A stretch of DNA of 64,000 bases. Source: Neurospora intermedia (lineage: Eukaryota; Ascomycota; Sordariomycetes; Sordariales; Sordariaceae). Position numbers and translations under genes: made by a program. The number at the start of each line of letters is the position of its first letter. Within the stretch, counting starts at the first letter, position 1. Positions 1 to 9,794 of this stretch are shown in pieces. The DNA is taken from contig BTPP01000011.1 of assembly GCA_037102815.1 (NCBI GenBank), positions 682,001 to 746,000 on the forward strand, read 5' to 3'. Below the pieces are notes generated by a model that was not told the DNA's origin, searched no databases, and worked only from the letters and a program-made list of their open reading frames with translations.

Positions 1-527
1 CGTCGGGAGGCAGCAGCGTGGCTACCACCAAAGTCAAGAGCCACGAGCAGATAGTCCAGGCTATCGAAGACGCCATGCGCGAGGACGGCAACGGCCAAGT
101 GTTGGTGGAGGAGTTCATCGAGGGCCGGGAGTTCAACTGTGGCGTGATTCGCGATGCGGAAGGCTGGCTGCACGTGTTCCCCATTACCGAAGTCATCCCC
201 CACGGTGATAGCGAGTACTTTGACTATAATGCCAAGTACAATGGGTCGTCGAGCAAGGTGACGCCTGCCGAGGTGGAGACGCAGGTCAGCGACCGCATCA
301 AGGATACTTCGACGATGCTGTACGATCTCCTGGACTGTCGTGGCGTAGTACGCTTCGATTACAGGTATAACCCCGAGCTGTATGCCTTGTACTTTCTTGA
401 AGTCAACACGATACCGGGCCAGACGCCGGAGAGCATAGTACCGCAGCAGGCGCGCGCCGCGGGTATCAGCACCGCTGATCTCTATCATATGGTGATCGAG
501 TGTGCCCTGGCAGCGGCATCGCGATGA
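1..527 (+). CDS. D-alanine-D-alanine ligase-like ATP-grasp protein, C-terminal part (5' end outside window)
   Basis: The frame is open from the first base of the window, so the gene starts upstream. The GTG at 18 is an internal Val codon following a Gly-Gly-Ser-Ser loop typical of Ddl ATP-grasp enzymes. About 175 residues are visible, ending with TGA at 525-527. Seen in order are the LVEEFIEGREF strand-turn (ATP-grasp, residues near 40-50), an F-D-Y-x-A-K-Y motif, GVVRFDY, and the Mg/ATP-binding LEVNTIPGQT followed by SIVPQQARAAGI, all Ddl C-terminal hallmarks. Family enzymes join two D-Ala molecules for peptidoglycan, which fungi lack, so the substrate here is unknown and another amino-acid ligation is likely. 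There is no intron in the visible part. From memory the motif set resembles Bacteroidetes Ddl, suggesting old bacterial transfer (inference). Confidence 0.88.
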   Translation, partial: SGGSSVATTKVKSHEQIVQAIEDAMREDGNGQVLVEEFIEGREFNCGVIRDAEGWLHVFPITEVIPHGDSEYFDYNAKYNGSSSKVTPAEVETQVSDRIKDTSTMLYDLLDCRGVVRFDYRYNPELYALYFLEVNTIPGQTPESIVPQQARAAGISTADLYHMVIECALAAASR

Positions 528-2625
528 GCTACGGATGGAGGACGGTAGATAGATCGGTATTGGCACGCAGGCAGTAGAAGATAGTTCTTGTACCAGCCTA
601 CATCTCCCGCTTTGTTATGTTCCCTTTTCTCGACCCTATGTTCTTACTCGGTTACATAGTATTTATTTCCTTTGGGGTTTTCCTCCCAGTCATGACACAT
701 TACACGTTATAAGTACTGCATATTTTGTGTCGGGGCACACTCTACGCACGCCCAGTCACTGTCCTCCTATGTGGGTTTATGATAGCTGATATTTTCCCCT
801 GATGTTCACTTCATTCCTTCATATTTCACAAATTCGGTCTCCAGGTACAAAGAGTGTCCATTTCCTTCCTCCCTTCATACCCATCTCAACCCCCAAAGTT
901 ATCATGTCTTTCCTTCCTTCACAGCCTCTCTGCCATTCACTACTAGTGTCAACACCAAGGAGCTCAGTCCAGTCCAGTCCAATTCAACTGGCTCCAAACC
1001 AACCTCCCCACAATCCAATCATTCCTCCTCCATTATCCATCACATAACATATAACCCCCATATGTCTTGTCTATTCCATGACTATGCTGTCGCTGTCATG
1101 TTCCGAAGCATATGTACTATAGTCAGACCTCATGCGACAGTAACTTCCCCTTGCACTTTTCTTTGCCATTTTTGCATGACCAGCAAAGATCCTTTTCCGG
1201 ATCTTTATCGTCGCCCAGCTGCTTTCTACACTTGCACCACCAGAGGTCGTAGTGAGGGCAACGTTTCATGTAGAGGGTTTCGGTCATGTTGGACGGTATG
1301 ATTGAATGATGTGTTGTTGGGATAATGGTCGGTGTTTTGTTTTGTTTTGGTTTGGTTTGGTTTTGGTGTTGGGGTATGGTACGCTTTCACTGTAGATTTG
1401 ACTGGATGTGGGTTGTTCTTGTCTTGTCTTGTTGGACTGAATGTGCGGAATGGTTAGATGGACTGAGTGCCCTGGTCTTTGGTCTGGTTCTGGTCGAAGA
1501 AGTCCTGCTTCTGCTTCTGCGTGCTACGGATGAAAGTGTTCACGGTTGACCATTCCATGGCGTCGTCCGAGGCTTAAATAAGTATGTAGGTATGTAGGGT
1601 ACTCTTGCCTCTTCGCGCAAGATCAGCTAGCTAGCCGCCCGACAGTGAGTGTTGTTCGGATTCCGATCATCTGAGTGATGCCATTGTTCGACTAAAGACC
1701 TATCAGTTGGCGACCGTCAGCCATGAAACCACATCAGCAACCATCTGCCCAACAATTCTGTGTTTCTGGCTTTTCTTTCGATCATCTGAGATGTCAATAG
1801 GTTCATTGTCTTGGCAACCAACCATCGTCAACAGAGAAATCATGATCACAACTAACAAAGCGCTCTAAGGGAATCCATCCATTGCCCACCCAGTGACCCA
1901 TCTGTTCCATGCCTAGCGTAGCTAGTGTACATCATGCTTGGTCCCAGAATGTCCTGCTGTCCGGAAGGTCCAGCTGCCCGGAGGTTCTAGATCTAGGGTC
2001 TCGTTGAAGCGCTCATCCAAGAAATACCTAGGTGACGAAAGATGAGGAGGGAGATGTGAAAGCCAACACGAAGTAATATTTCAAACACTTGCTTGACCAC
2101 TGGAGAACCAACATAACAACACCTTGCCTAACCGCAGCACAGCACAGCGCGAAAGCTTTGTTGACACCTTTCGTTGTCTCGATCATCTTCAAGCAGCACG
2201 AGAGACGTTCAGAGCTCCTTGGGATCATCATCAACCAACTCCGCGGTAACATGAAATGATAGACTGTTGGGACCGACGTGGCGTTTTCTTTTCTTTTATT
2301 ACTATCACCAACGTCACGTAAAGTGAACGCCACCAACTACCTACCTACGGTAGTTTGGTTGTTGCCGTAGAGGGCAGCATCGATCAGTCTCTATGTTGAC
2401 ATCGCTGTTGGTGACAAGAAATCGACCCTTGAGATAGTCGGGCATGAGGAACAACGATACCATCGCGTTGCACCCTGCCAAAGGAAGAAGTGGCGCCTAT
2501 GTACGATGTTGTAACTGCAGTGGTGGACCACCAGAGGTAGAAAGACAGCAGCAGAAAAACACACTGTATTAGATGAACCTCGCGCCTTACCAAAAGCCCA
2601 AAAACATGCGAGACTAGCCCTACGT
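528..2625. other. Intergenic region, no gene recognised
   Basis: About 2.1 kb lies between two convergent gene ends (the Ddl-like gene and the P450). It contains short open frames of 60-116 codons on both strands with pyrimidine-rich, low-complexity translations and no domain. It presumably holds 3' untranslated regions. I see no RNA gene or repeat here. Confidence 0.5.
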
Positions 2626-4341
2626 CTACTCCGAAGAAGAAACACCACCAAACACCCTCCGCTGAATTATAACCCTCACCTCCTCCTTCGGCTTCACCGG
2701 CCCCGGACCACCCACCATCTCCGGTACCGTCCATTCACCTCCCCCAGCAGGACTGATATCCCACAGCATCACCAGCGCCGCACCAATAGCCATGAGCTCC
2801 TTCTCCGCAAACAGTCTTCCTCTGCACATACTCGCCCCAGCACCCCACGGCCTCAGCTTTCCGTACTTGGCGACCAATTTACCGGACAAAGGATCCATCT
2901 CGAGGAAGCGATCGGGGACGAACTTGTCTGGGTCGGGGTACAAAGACGGGTCCCGCTGGGAGAAGGAGTGAGGGACGGAGAGGAAGGTTCCTGGATAGAG
3001 CTTGTGGGCATGGTTGCCGTCTTGGACGGTGATGGGGCGTTTGACGAAGCGAGTTGACACTGCGCCGAATGCCAGGCGGAGGGTCTCGAGGATGATGGAC
3101 TTTAGGAGCTGGCACTCGCGGGACAGGCCGGAAGTGTCAATTGCCGTAATGTCTTTTCTGTTGAGATGAGAGTCGGAGAGCGTGATGAACGGGGCAACTT
3201 CCTGGCGAAGGGTGTTGACCAGTCCTGGTGTGGAGTAGATGTACAAGATAAGCCAGAAGAGAACGGGTTGGGTGTTGGTGTTGCTTGCGAAGAGGACGAG
3301 CAACTCGGAGGCGGCACGTTCTTGGTATGACCACTCGTTCCGTTCGAGGGCGGTGTTGCGCTCTAGGACAACGTCACTGACGTCTGACATGTCAGCACCG
3401 TCGTCGACCCTCTCTCCTCGCTGGAACTGGGTGACGCGTCGAGAAAAGGCTTCGACGCCGGCAAGCAGCCGCTTCCGAGCTTCTATGCCTTCCTTCATGA
3501 CCTTGAACGGAACCCATGTTGGCATGTTGATGAACAGTAACGGAACAACGTGGTCAAACTTCCAGATGTCTTCAATGAGATGCGGGGTGCGATCTAGCAA
3601 ATCGTGTCCGAAAATGGGAGGGATGGTGAAGCAAGCGCCAAAGTCCATGATCAGAGCTGAGAGATTGGCCTCGACCGCTTCACCTTGCTGGATAACTTTG
3701 GTATCGGCACGGAGTTCCCATCGCTTCATCATCTCCTTTTCCTGGCTGAAACTGACGAATTCGGACACAATCTTGGGAAGATTACCCCTCTCAAAAGCTG
3801 CAGTGGCACCGGCATCGTTGTTGAAGACCCTTTCGATTGGGGAGTGCCAGGGTTTGAAGGTGGTTTCGACCTTTTTCCTCAAGGCCGGTGTGTCGGGAAA
3901 CCCGAAGAAACGGAGAAAGAGGCCATATCCATGCCACTCGATGCTGAGGGCGTGGTTCATTTGAGACGAAAACAGGCGATCGACGTCTTCATACCCAATA
4001 AGAGTCTGATTTGCCGATGAGATGCCATAGAATGAGCCACCATATCGTCGGATTGCAGAGCTGAGTAACGCATGTTAGCTGGTGTGATGGATCTCGAGAA
4101 CAACGTTGGCATACTAGAGTCGATAGACGATGTCGTTGCGGGCTCCATCCAGCAAGTACATGACAAGCCCCATTTCAATGGGTCCCCAAGCTGGCAACTC
4201 CTTGCGCCTGGTGGACTCATGTCGAAACAGGATTCTGTACAGGACGAAGGCGATGGAAATGGCGAGTGTCGCCTTGGTCGCCATGCTCAAGTCATGATAG
4301 ACGGTAAGAGCACGCTGTACGATGCTGTTTTCCAAGGTCAT
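2626..4341 (-). CDS. Cytochrome P450 monooxygenase, CYP7/CYP8-like
   Basis: Two exons, 4341-4115 and 4060-2626, give 553 residues. The 54-nt intron 4061-4114 has donor GTATGC, a CTAAC branch point and acceptor CTCAG; the Tyr codon spans the junction. The N-terminus has a membrane anchor (about residues 20-37), so the enzyme should sit in the ER membrane facing the cytosol. Motifs are ETLRL (ExxR, K-helix), the PERF-like PDRFLEM, and the haem loop RPWGAGASMCRGR with the axial Cys. The I-helix reads FASNTNTQPVLFW instead of the usual A-G-x-D/E-T-T, resembling the CYP7 (sterol 7-alpha-hydroxylase) and CYP8 (prostacyclin synthase) clan. The substrate is unknown; a sterol or oxylipin is a guess. 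No biosynthetic partners flank it. Confidence 0.93.
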
Positions 4342-5847
4342 GATGCCGTCAGGACCCTTCGTAGGCTATGATCTCGATTGAGAGAGTCGAGAAGAAGTGC
4401 TAGCGAGCCACCTTCCGGCCCAGGTGTATCAGTCGTCGCCATCGTTGCGAAAGCATGCTAGATTTTTCCTGAGGTTTTCGTGCACAATAACAAGAAGCAA
4501 ACCTTGTTACGATTGTTGTTGTAGCTTGTAAGTAGTTGGGTAGGCGTTGCCCTGGTTAAGCCACAGAAAAGGCCAATCATATCGAAAATCAGAGACAAAG
4601 CGACATGAGATGAAAAGGACAATCACAACAGGTGTGGCTGGTGCGCTTGTTGGGGAACTGGTAAAGTCCCGCGCTTTGTCAGTCCTTTCGGACCCGGACC
4701 CGAATCCGGGGACCTTGAAAGTCGGAAGACGTTGGAAATCAACGGTGGAGCCGGCGCGAGGCGAGAATAATGGGTATTGCATCGCGTCGCACGACAGTGG
4801 TGCAGTGGTGTCGTGTCTAACAGTGATGTGTGATACTTGTACCCATTTCTGTTAGTGCTCAAGCGACTGTGTTACAAGACAGATTTGTCCCTGGCGATCA
4901 TCAGGAACACATGGTTTGATGTTTTGCCATTGCAGTTTCAATGCCAAGACCAATGAATGGGAAAAGGCAGAGCAGTTAGATGGAGAGAGGGAAGGAAGCA
5001 AGTAACTGAAGTACGTCGAGGGTAGACAGAAGCGAAAGGGTGCAGGGAGGACTTTGAGACAACGGCCCGGGTGGGAAAGGGGGGTTTATGCTGCCTATAA
5101 AATGACATCATCCATCTACCGAATTAAATTGTCTGTTCTCTGTCACGACATCCAATTGAAGAAGGCGCGCCAAACATCTTCCATTATTGGGCCTGCCCAT
5201 TCCTGCTCAATGTCACCCTCGGGGTAATTTCTCTTCAAGGTACTTTTGTCCCATTTTAAGTACGAGTGGTGACCGCGGCAAATATGCCTTCAGCACTCCA
5301 ACGCGGAGGCACGATATGGGCAATTAAAGAAGGCTATGCGCAGTCAACAACACACCCCGAGAAGGGACCATTTTCTGTCAAGTTCAAGGGATAAAGAATC
5401 CCATGCCCCGTCCTCTTGAGACGCGTTTTTGCATAGCTGGAGCCGAGGAAGCTACGCCATGATCGGCAACTGTACTACAGGTGCAGCCAGCCATTCGCGT
5501 ATACAGCCATGTTTCCGTGACTAACCATTCACAATCCAGGCTTCAACCTCAAGCAAGAAACGAGTCAAAAATATCATCGGCAGATGCGAGATACCCTCCA
5601 TCATGTACAATTACATCACCGGTTCCCAATCTTCACCAACACGAGACTGAAAAGCCGGCAAACATGTATAGATAATAAACAGCATTGGTTCCTGAGATGC
5701 CAGGGACATACTTCTTCAAGATGAAGGACTCTTATAACTAGCCTTCACTCGCCTGTTATACTCGGGGTCTTCACAATAAGCTTCAAATTCCATCACATTG
5801 AAGAGGTGAGAGAACCAAATTCTGCGGGTCAAGACAAATCATCAGCC
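4342..5847. other. Shared upstream region of two divergent genes
   Basis: About 1.5 kb separates the start codons of the minus-strand P450 and the plus-strand RS-tail membrane protein. It should contain both promoters. A TATA-like CTATAAAATG lies near 5095-5104, followed closely by a CRE-like TGACATCA. The short open frames here (up to 102 codons) show no domain and I do not call them genes. Confidence 0.45.
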
Positions 5848-6450
5848 ATGGCGCCCCTACCACTCCCACACATACCCGCTTCAACAGCCGAGAAACTCGA
5901 AGACTTTGTCTTCAAACGGGTCGTATATCCAGCTCTTCAAGGAATCGAAGCCATTCATCCAACAAGAACCTTCAGCCCCATCACCCGGCGGCAAGACGCA
6001 CCGCCCGCAGCCACAGTAACCTTCGTCCAGGTCGACAACGATCACGACAACGACCCTGATGACGCGCAAACCCTCAGCGGCGGCGCCATTGCCGGCATCG
6101 TCATCGGCTCCATCGTCGGCTTGCTTCTTCTCATCTGGATCATCCGCAGCTGCTTCAACCTGGGCGCTCCACCGACACACGGCAAGCGCAACAGCAAGGC
6201 TTGGTACGGTGACGTGAGGGATGAGTACCCGCCCAGACACGTGGGTGGGGTGAGACACTCACGGTCGAGGTCGAGGCATTCGCATAGCCGTCATCGAGGT
6301 CATTCTAGGCATAGGAGCCATTCGAGGAGGTCGTCTTCGATGCGCGAGGTGCCGGTTGTGGTGGCCTACCCGACTCATGTGTATGATGATCGGAGGGGGA
6401 GGAGCAGTAGGAGGAGTCGAAGCAGGAGTGCTAGTGTTTCGCGGTATTAA
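5848..6450 (+). CDS. Single-pass membrane protein with Arg/Ser/His-rich cytoplasmic tail, unknown function
   Basis: The ATG at 5848 (context GCCATGG) is preferred over the upstream in-frame ATG-like start at 5806 because of its better initiation context. It gives 200 residues without introns. The N-terminal 80 residues are hydrophilic with an acidic stretch (DNDHDNDPDD). One transmembrane helix follows (about residues 80-103: GAIAGIVIGSIVGLLLLIWII), typical of type I wall-sensor-like or mucin-like fungal proteins. The last 75 residues are dominated by RSRS, SRH and HSR dipeptides resembling an RS domain. There is no signal peptide at either start. I do not recognise a family and cannot assign a function. 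The RS-like tail could bind acidic partners or RNA, or be a phosphorylation target. Confidence 0.7.
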   Translation: MAPLPLPHIPASTAEKLEDFVFKRVVYPALQGIEAIHPTRTFSPITRRQDAPPAATVTFVQVDNDHDNDPDDAQTLSGGAIAGIVIGSIVGLLLLIWIIRSCFNLGAPPTHGKRNSKAWYGDVRDEYPPRHVGGVRHSRSRSRHSHSRHRGHSRHRSHSRRSSSMREVPVVVAYPTHVYDDRRGRSSRRSRSRSASVSRY

Positions 6451-7086
6451 AGGGAAGAATGAAAGCTGATTGGGAGTATGGGAATGAGTACTCAACCGGG
6501 ATGAGAGAGCAGTGCGCCATGCGCAACGGATTGACGAGGCAACGAATTGATGACTGATGCGAACGTATTCTTTCCTTTCAACCATATAATATCCGGACAG
6601 AATAACATGTAATACTTAATGGACAGACACTGGTGTCTTGGATGAAGCCGGAACAGTCCTTCAATAACATCAATAAAGCGACTTGACACTTAGACACTGA
6701 ATGTTAGCAGACGGCAGTGCAATATGCGCAAACGCTAACAGCATCACGGGTGCATGATGTACACCTTTGATGCCGGCTTATCGGCTTATCGGCCGTCAAG
6801 GTTGCGTTCAGCCAGGAACAAACCCCGCCCTTCCGGCACCTTTTGGCAGGAAGCTCCACTCCGTGAGTCACTAAACGCGGCAGGCGGTGTAAAATTATAG
6901 CGTTGAAGGGCAAGCATGCCACTTTCACGGTTGCGATCGATGGCGTCCCGTCTCCTCCGCGACCGGTTGTCACTTTGACATTGACATCCACTGACTCTTT
7001 TCCACTTTCCAGTCTTCTGCCAATTCCACCCAGGGAATCCCCTCCTGTTTCTGTTCTGCTTAGACGTTACAGTCCAGTTGTTCAAG
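6451..7086 (+). promoter_or_regulatory. Upstream region of anthranilate synthase gene with CPC-1/Gcn4 elements
   Basis: This 636-bp stretch precedes the trpE-type start. It holds one perfect TGAGTCA palindrome-type site at 6864-6870 and one TGACTC half-consensus at 6992-6997; a further TGACTCA lies at 7324-7330 inside the first intron. TGA(C/G)TCA is the binding site of the Gcn4/CPC-1 bZIP activator of cross-pathway (general amino-acid) control, which in fungi induces tryptophan genes under amino-acid starvation. Binding itself is inferred. Confidence 0.6.
6864..6870 (+). promoter_or_regulatory. TGAGTCA, predicted CPC-1/Gcn4 (AP-1 type) binding site
   Basis: An exact match to the bZIP consensus lies 217 bp upstream of the anthranilate synthase start codon. 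A second, partial site lies at 6992-6997. Confidence 0.55.
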
Positions 7087-8912
7087 ATGGCTGCCCTCGA
7101 CATCAGGCCGTCCCTGGAGGACGCGCGCAAGCTCTTCGACCAGACATGCCAAGCATCAGCGACCTCGACAGCATCCCCAAGGCCCACCCTTCTCCCCCTC
7201 TGCATCTCCCTGCCTGCCGACCTCTTGACGCCCTCGGCCATCTACCTCAAGCTCTCCGCAGGGTGCGTCTTCCTCCCAAACCTCTCTCTCCCTCGCCGTG
7301 TGTCCCGTTCCGAATAGCTCAATTGACTCACTCGGCTAGAGCGACAGCTGAATACTCGTTCCTCCTCGAGAGCGCCACTGGCAGCACCGAGACTGTCGGC
7401 CGCTACAGCTTCATTGGCGCCAACCCCCGAAAGGTCCTCGAGACCGGTCCCGGCTACCAAGATGTCGGCGATCCCATGAAGGCCCTCGAGCAGGAGCTCA
7501 GCCAGGACAAGGTCCTTAGCATCCCCTCCCTCCGACTCCCCAAGTTGACCGGCGGCGCTGTCGGCTACATCTCGTACGACTGCATCAAGTACTTCGAGCC
7601 CAGGACGGTCAAAGGCCGCGAACTCAAGGACAACCTACACATCCCAGAGGCCCTCTTCATGCTCTACGATACCATGGTCGCCTTCGACCACTTCTCCTCC
7701 GCCTTCACCGTTGTCACCCATGCCCGACTCCCCGAGGACCCCTCTGGCGACTTCGAGGCGGCCTACAACGCGGCTTGCGACAGCATTCGCTCGACACTCG
7801 AAGTGATCAACCAGCCAGAGACGCCGCTCCCGCCCAAGGACTCCAGCACTCCCGCCGCCGACCAGACATTTGCTTCCAACGTTGGACGCCACGGTTACGA
7901 GACCTTTGTGACGGAGCTCAAGAAGAACATTGTCAAGGGTGACATCATCCAGGCCGTTCCGTCCCAGCGCTTCTCTCGCAGCACCAGCCTGCACCCCTTC
8001 AACATCTACCGCACCTTGCGCACGCTCAACCCCTCGCCCTACCTCTTCTTCCTCTCGTGCTCCGACTTCCACATTGTTGGCGCCTCGCCCGAATGTCTGA
8101 TGAAGACCGACGGCTATGCCGACCTTCCTGCCGATACCCGTTTTGGCTATAGCGCTGCCGAGGCCCGCTCTCGTCCCAGGATCGTCAACCACGCCATTGC
8201 CGGTACCATCAAGCGTGGTCTCAACTCGGAGGAGGACGATGCGCTTGCGGCCGTGCTGCTGGCCTCGACCAAGGACCGCGCCGAACACGTCATGTTGGTC
8301 GATCTGGCCCGCAACGATGTCAACCGTGTCTGCCACCCGTCCACCGTCAAAGTTGATCGCCTCATGCGCATCGACCGCTTCTCTCACGTCCAGCATATCA
8401 CCTCGGAGGTTTCCGGTCTGCTGCGTCCCGAGTGCACCCGTTGGGACGCTTTGCGCTCCATCTTCCCCGCTGGTACCGTGTCGGGCGCTCCCAAGATTCG
8501 TGCCATGGAGTTGATTTACGACTTGGAGAAGGAGAAGCGTGGCATCTACGCTGGCGCTGCCGGTTGGTTCGCCTACGATGTCATTCGTGTCGAAGGTGGT
8601 GAGGGTGATGCCCCTATTACCACATTTATGAGCGAAGGACAGATGGATACCTGCATTGCTATCCGTACCATGCTGGTCAAGAACAAGGTTGCTTACCTGC
8701 AAGCGGGCGGTGGTATTGTCTTTGACAGTGAGAAGACGGAGGAGTGGATGGAGACCATGAACAAGTTGGCGGCCAACTTGCGCTGTATCGAACTGGCCGA
8801 GAAGTACTACGGCGAGAGTACGGGATCAAAGTCGGTGCAGGAAATTATTGAGGAGGAGAGGAAGAAGGGCGACGAGCAGTACAAGCTGCAGACTATGAGC
8901 GCTGGGGCGTAA
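7087..8912 (+). CDS. trpE: Anthranilate synthase component I (TrpE type)
   Basis: Two exons, 7087-7262 and 7340-8912, give 582 residues. The 77-nt intron has donor GTGCGT and acceptor CGGCTAG with TTGACTCAC as branch region. The longer open frame running from 6903 is not the true start: the conserved N-terminus (MAALDIRPSLEDARKLF) is in another frame and is joined by splicing. The enzyme converts chorismate to anthranilate with ammonia supplied by a glutaminase subunit encoded elsewhere, the first step of tryptophan synthesis in the cytosol. The N-terminal TrpE domain carries the LLESA motif associated with feedback inhibition by tryptophan. The chorismate-binding domain has AGTIKRG, VDLARNDVNRV, PAGTVSGAPK and the AGAAGWFAYD region. 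A roughly 20-residue segment before AGTIKRG appears longer than in bacterial enzymes. Confidence 0.97.
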
Positions 8913-9186
8913 TTGCGGTTATAGTGTCTTTGTGTGTGTTGAAGGCTGAATCAAAACAGGATACCAGGTGAAGCAATGTTTGAGCTGCAGGCTGAAGCGT
9001 TCCCTATGATGCGGCCTGGGTGAAACTCGGTGTCCTTGTCTGTCAAGTCCACTACTCTGTCCTACGTCCCGCCCTGTCGGCGATAACTGTCCCATGAGCA
9101 TCGATACACCCTTCCCTTCTCGGCCGCCGCCGAATTCTTTTCTCCGGCCCATATTTCCCCGACCGGCTAAATCGGACCGGCCAACG

Positions 9187-9224
<38 letters not shown>

Positions 9225-9794
9225 TGCTAACACTCCGCTTTCCGGGGTATACACTGTAAGCGCCCGTCTTCCCGCCGCACCGGGACTAAGCCGCTTTTAA
9301 AAGATAGTTAACGAGGCCGAGATACTGGAGACCTATAACCCTCCTATTCAGCGGCGGGTATTGCATGGATCAACGTATAGTAGAAGATCTCTTTGTTTTT
9401 TTTAATTAACCCCCAAAAAAGGTGTAAGGCGGTTGGAACGGTGACACTTTTTCGGGTACTACAGGGGCAATCAACTCATACGCAACTAGTGGTGCCAACA
9501 TGGTGTACTGGCTCGGTGCCGCGACTGGGAATAGTAACGGGTTTGAACGCGCCTTGGGTTGGCCACTCATTCCCGCTCGCGCCCTTGGTTCTATTCCGTT
9601 GTCAAACTCCATCTTTCATCCTCTTAACAAAATGCAGCTACTGCATGATAATATCTAAGCCAAACCATCCCGTCATTTCTTTTTGCCGCTCATCCTTCAG
9701 TCTCGAATACCTAACCCCGTTTTCACCGTGCCACCCGTTGTCGCCATCATGGTCCACACTCGAGCTCAGATAGATCAACCCTTGACAGGAAATC
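8913..9794. other. Intergenic region with a 38-bp poly-C tract
   Basis: This 880-bp gap between the anthranilate synthase gene and a decayed gene has no supported coding sequence. A proline-rich open frame here is only the translation of the poly-C run. Confidence 0.5.
9187..9224 (+). repeat. Poly-C homopolymer, 38 bp
   Basis: An uninterrupted run of 38 C, one of three runs of 30 or more in the window (others at 43212-43241 and 45154-45189). The exact length is likely to vary by slippage and sequencing. Confidence 0.95.

Noticed and set aside
6903-7086. N-terminal extension of anthranilate synthase from 6903
   Set aside because: The frame upstream of the intron is accidental. The family N-terminus lies in another frame starting at 7087 and splices in cleanly.
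7635-8702. 355-codon minus-strand frame opposite the anthranilate synthase gene
   Set aside because: Antisense shadow of a codon-biased exon; Gly/Val-rich translation without domain.
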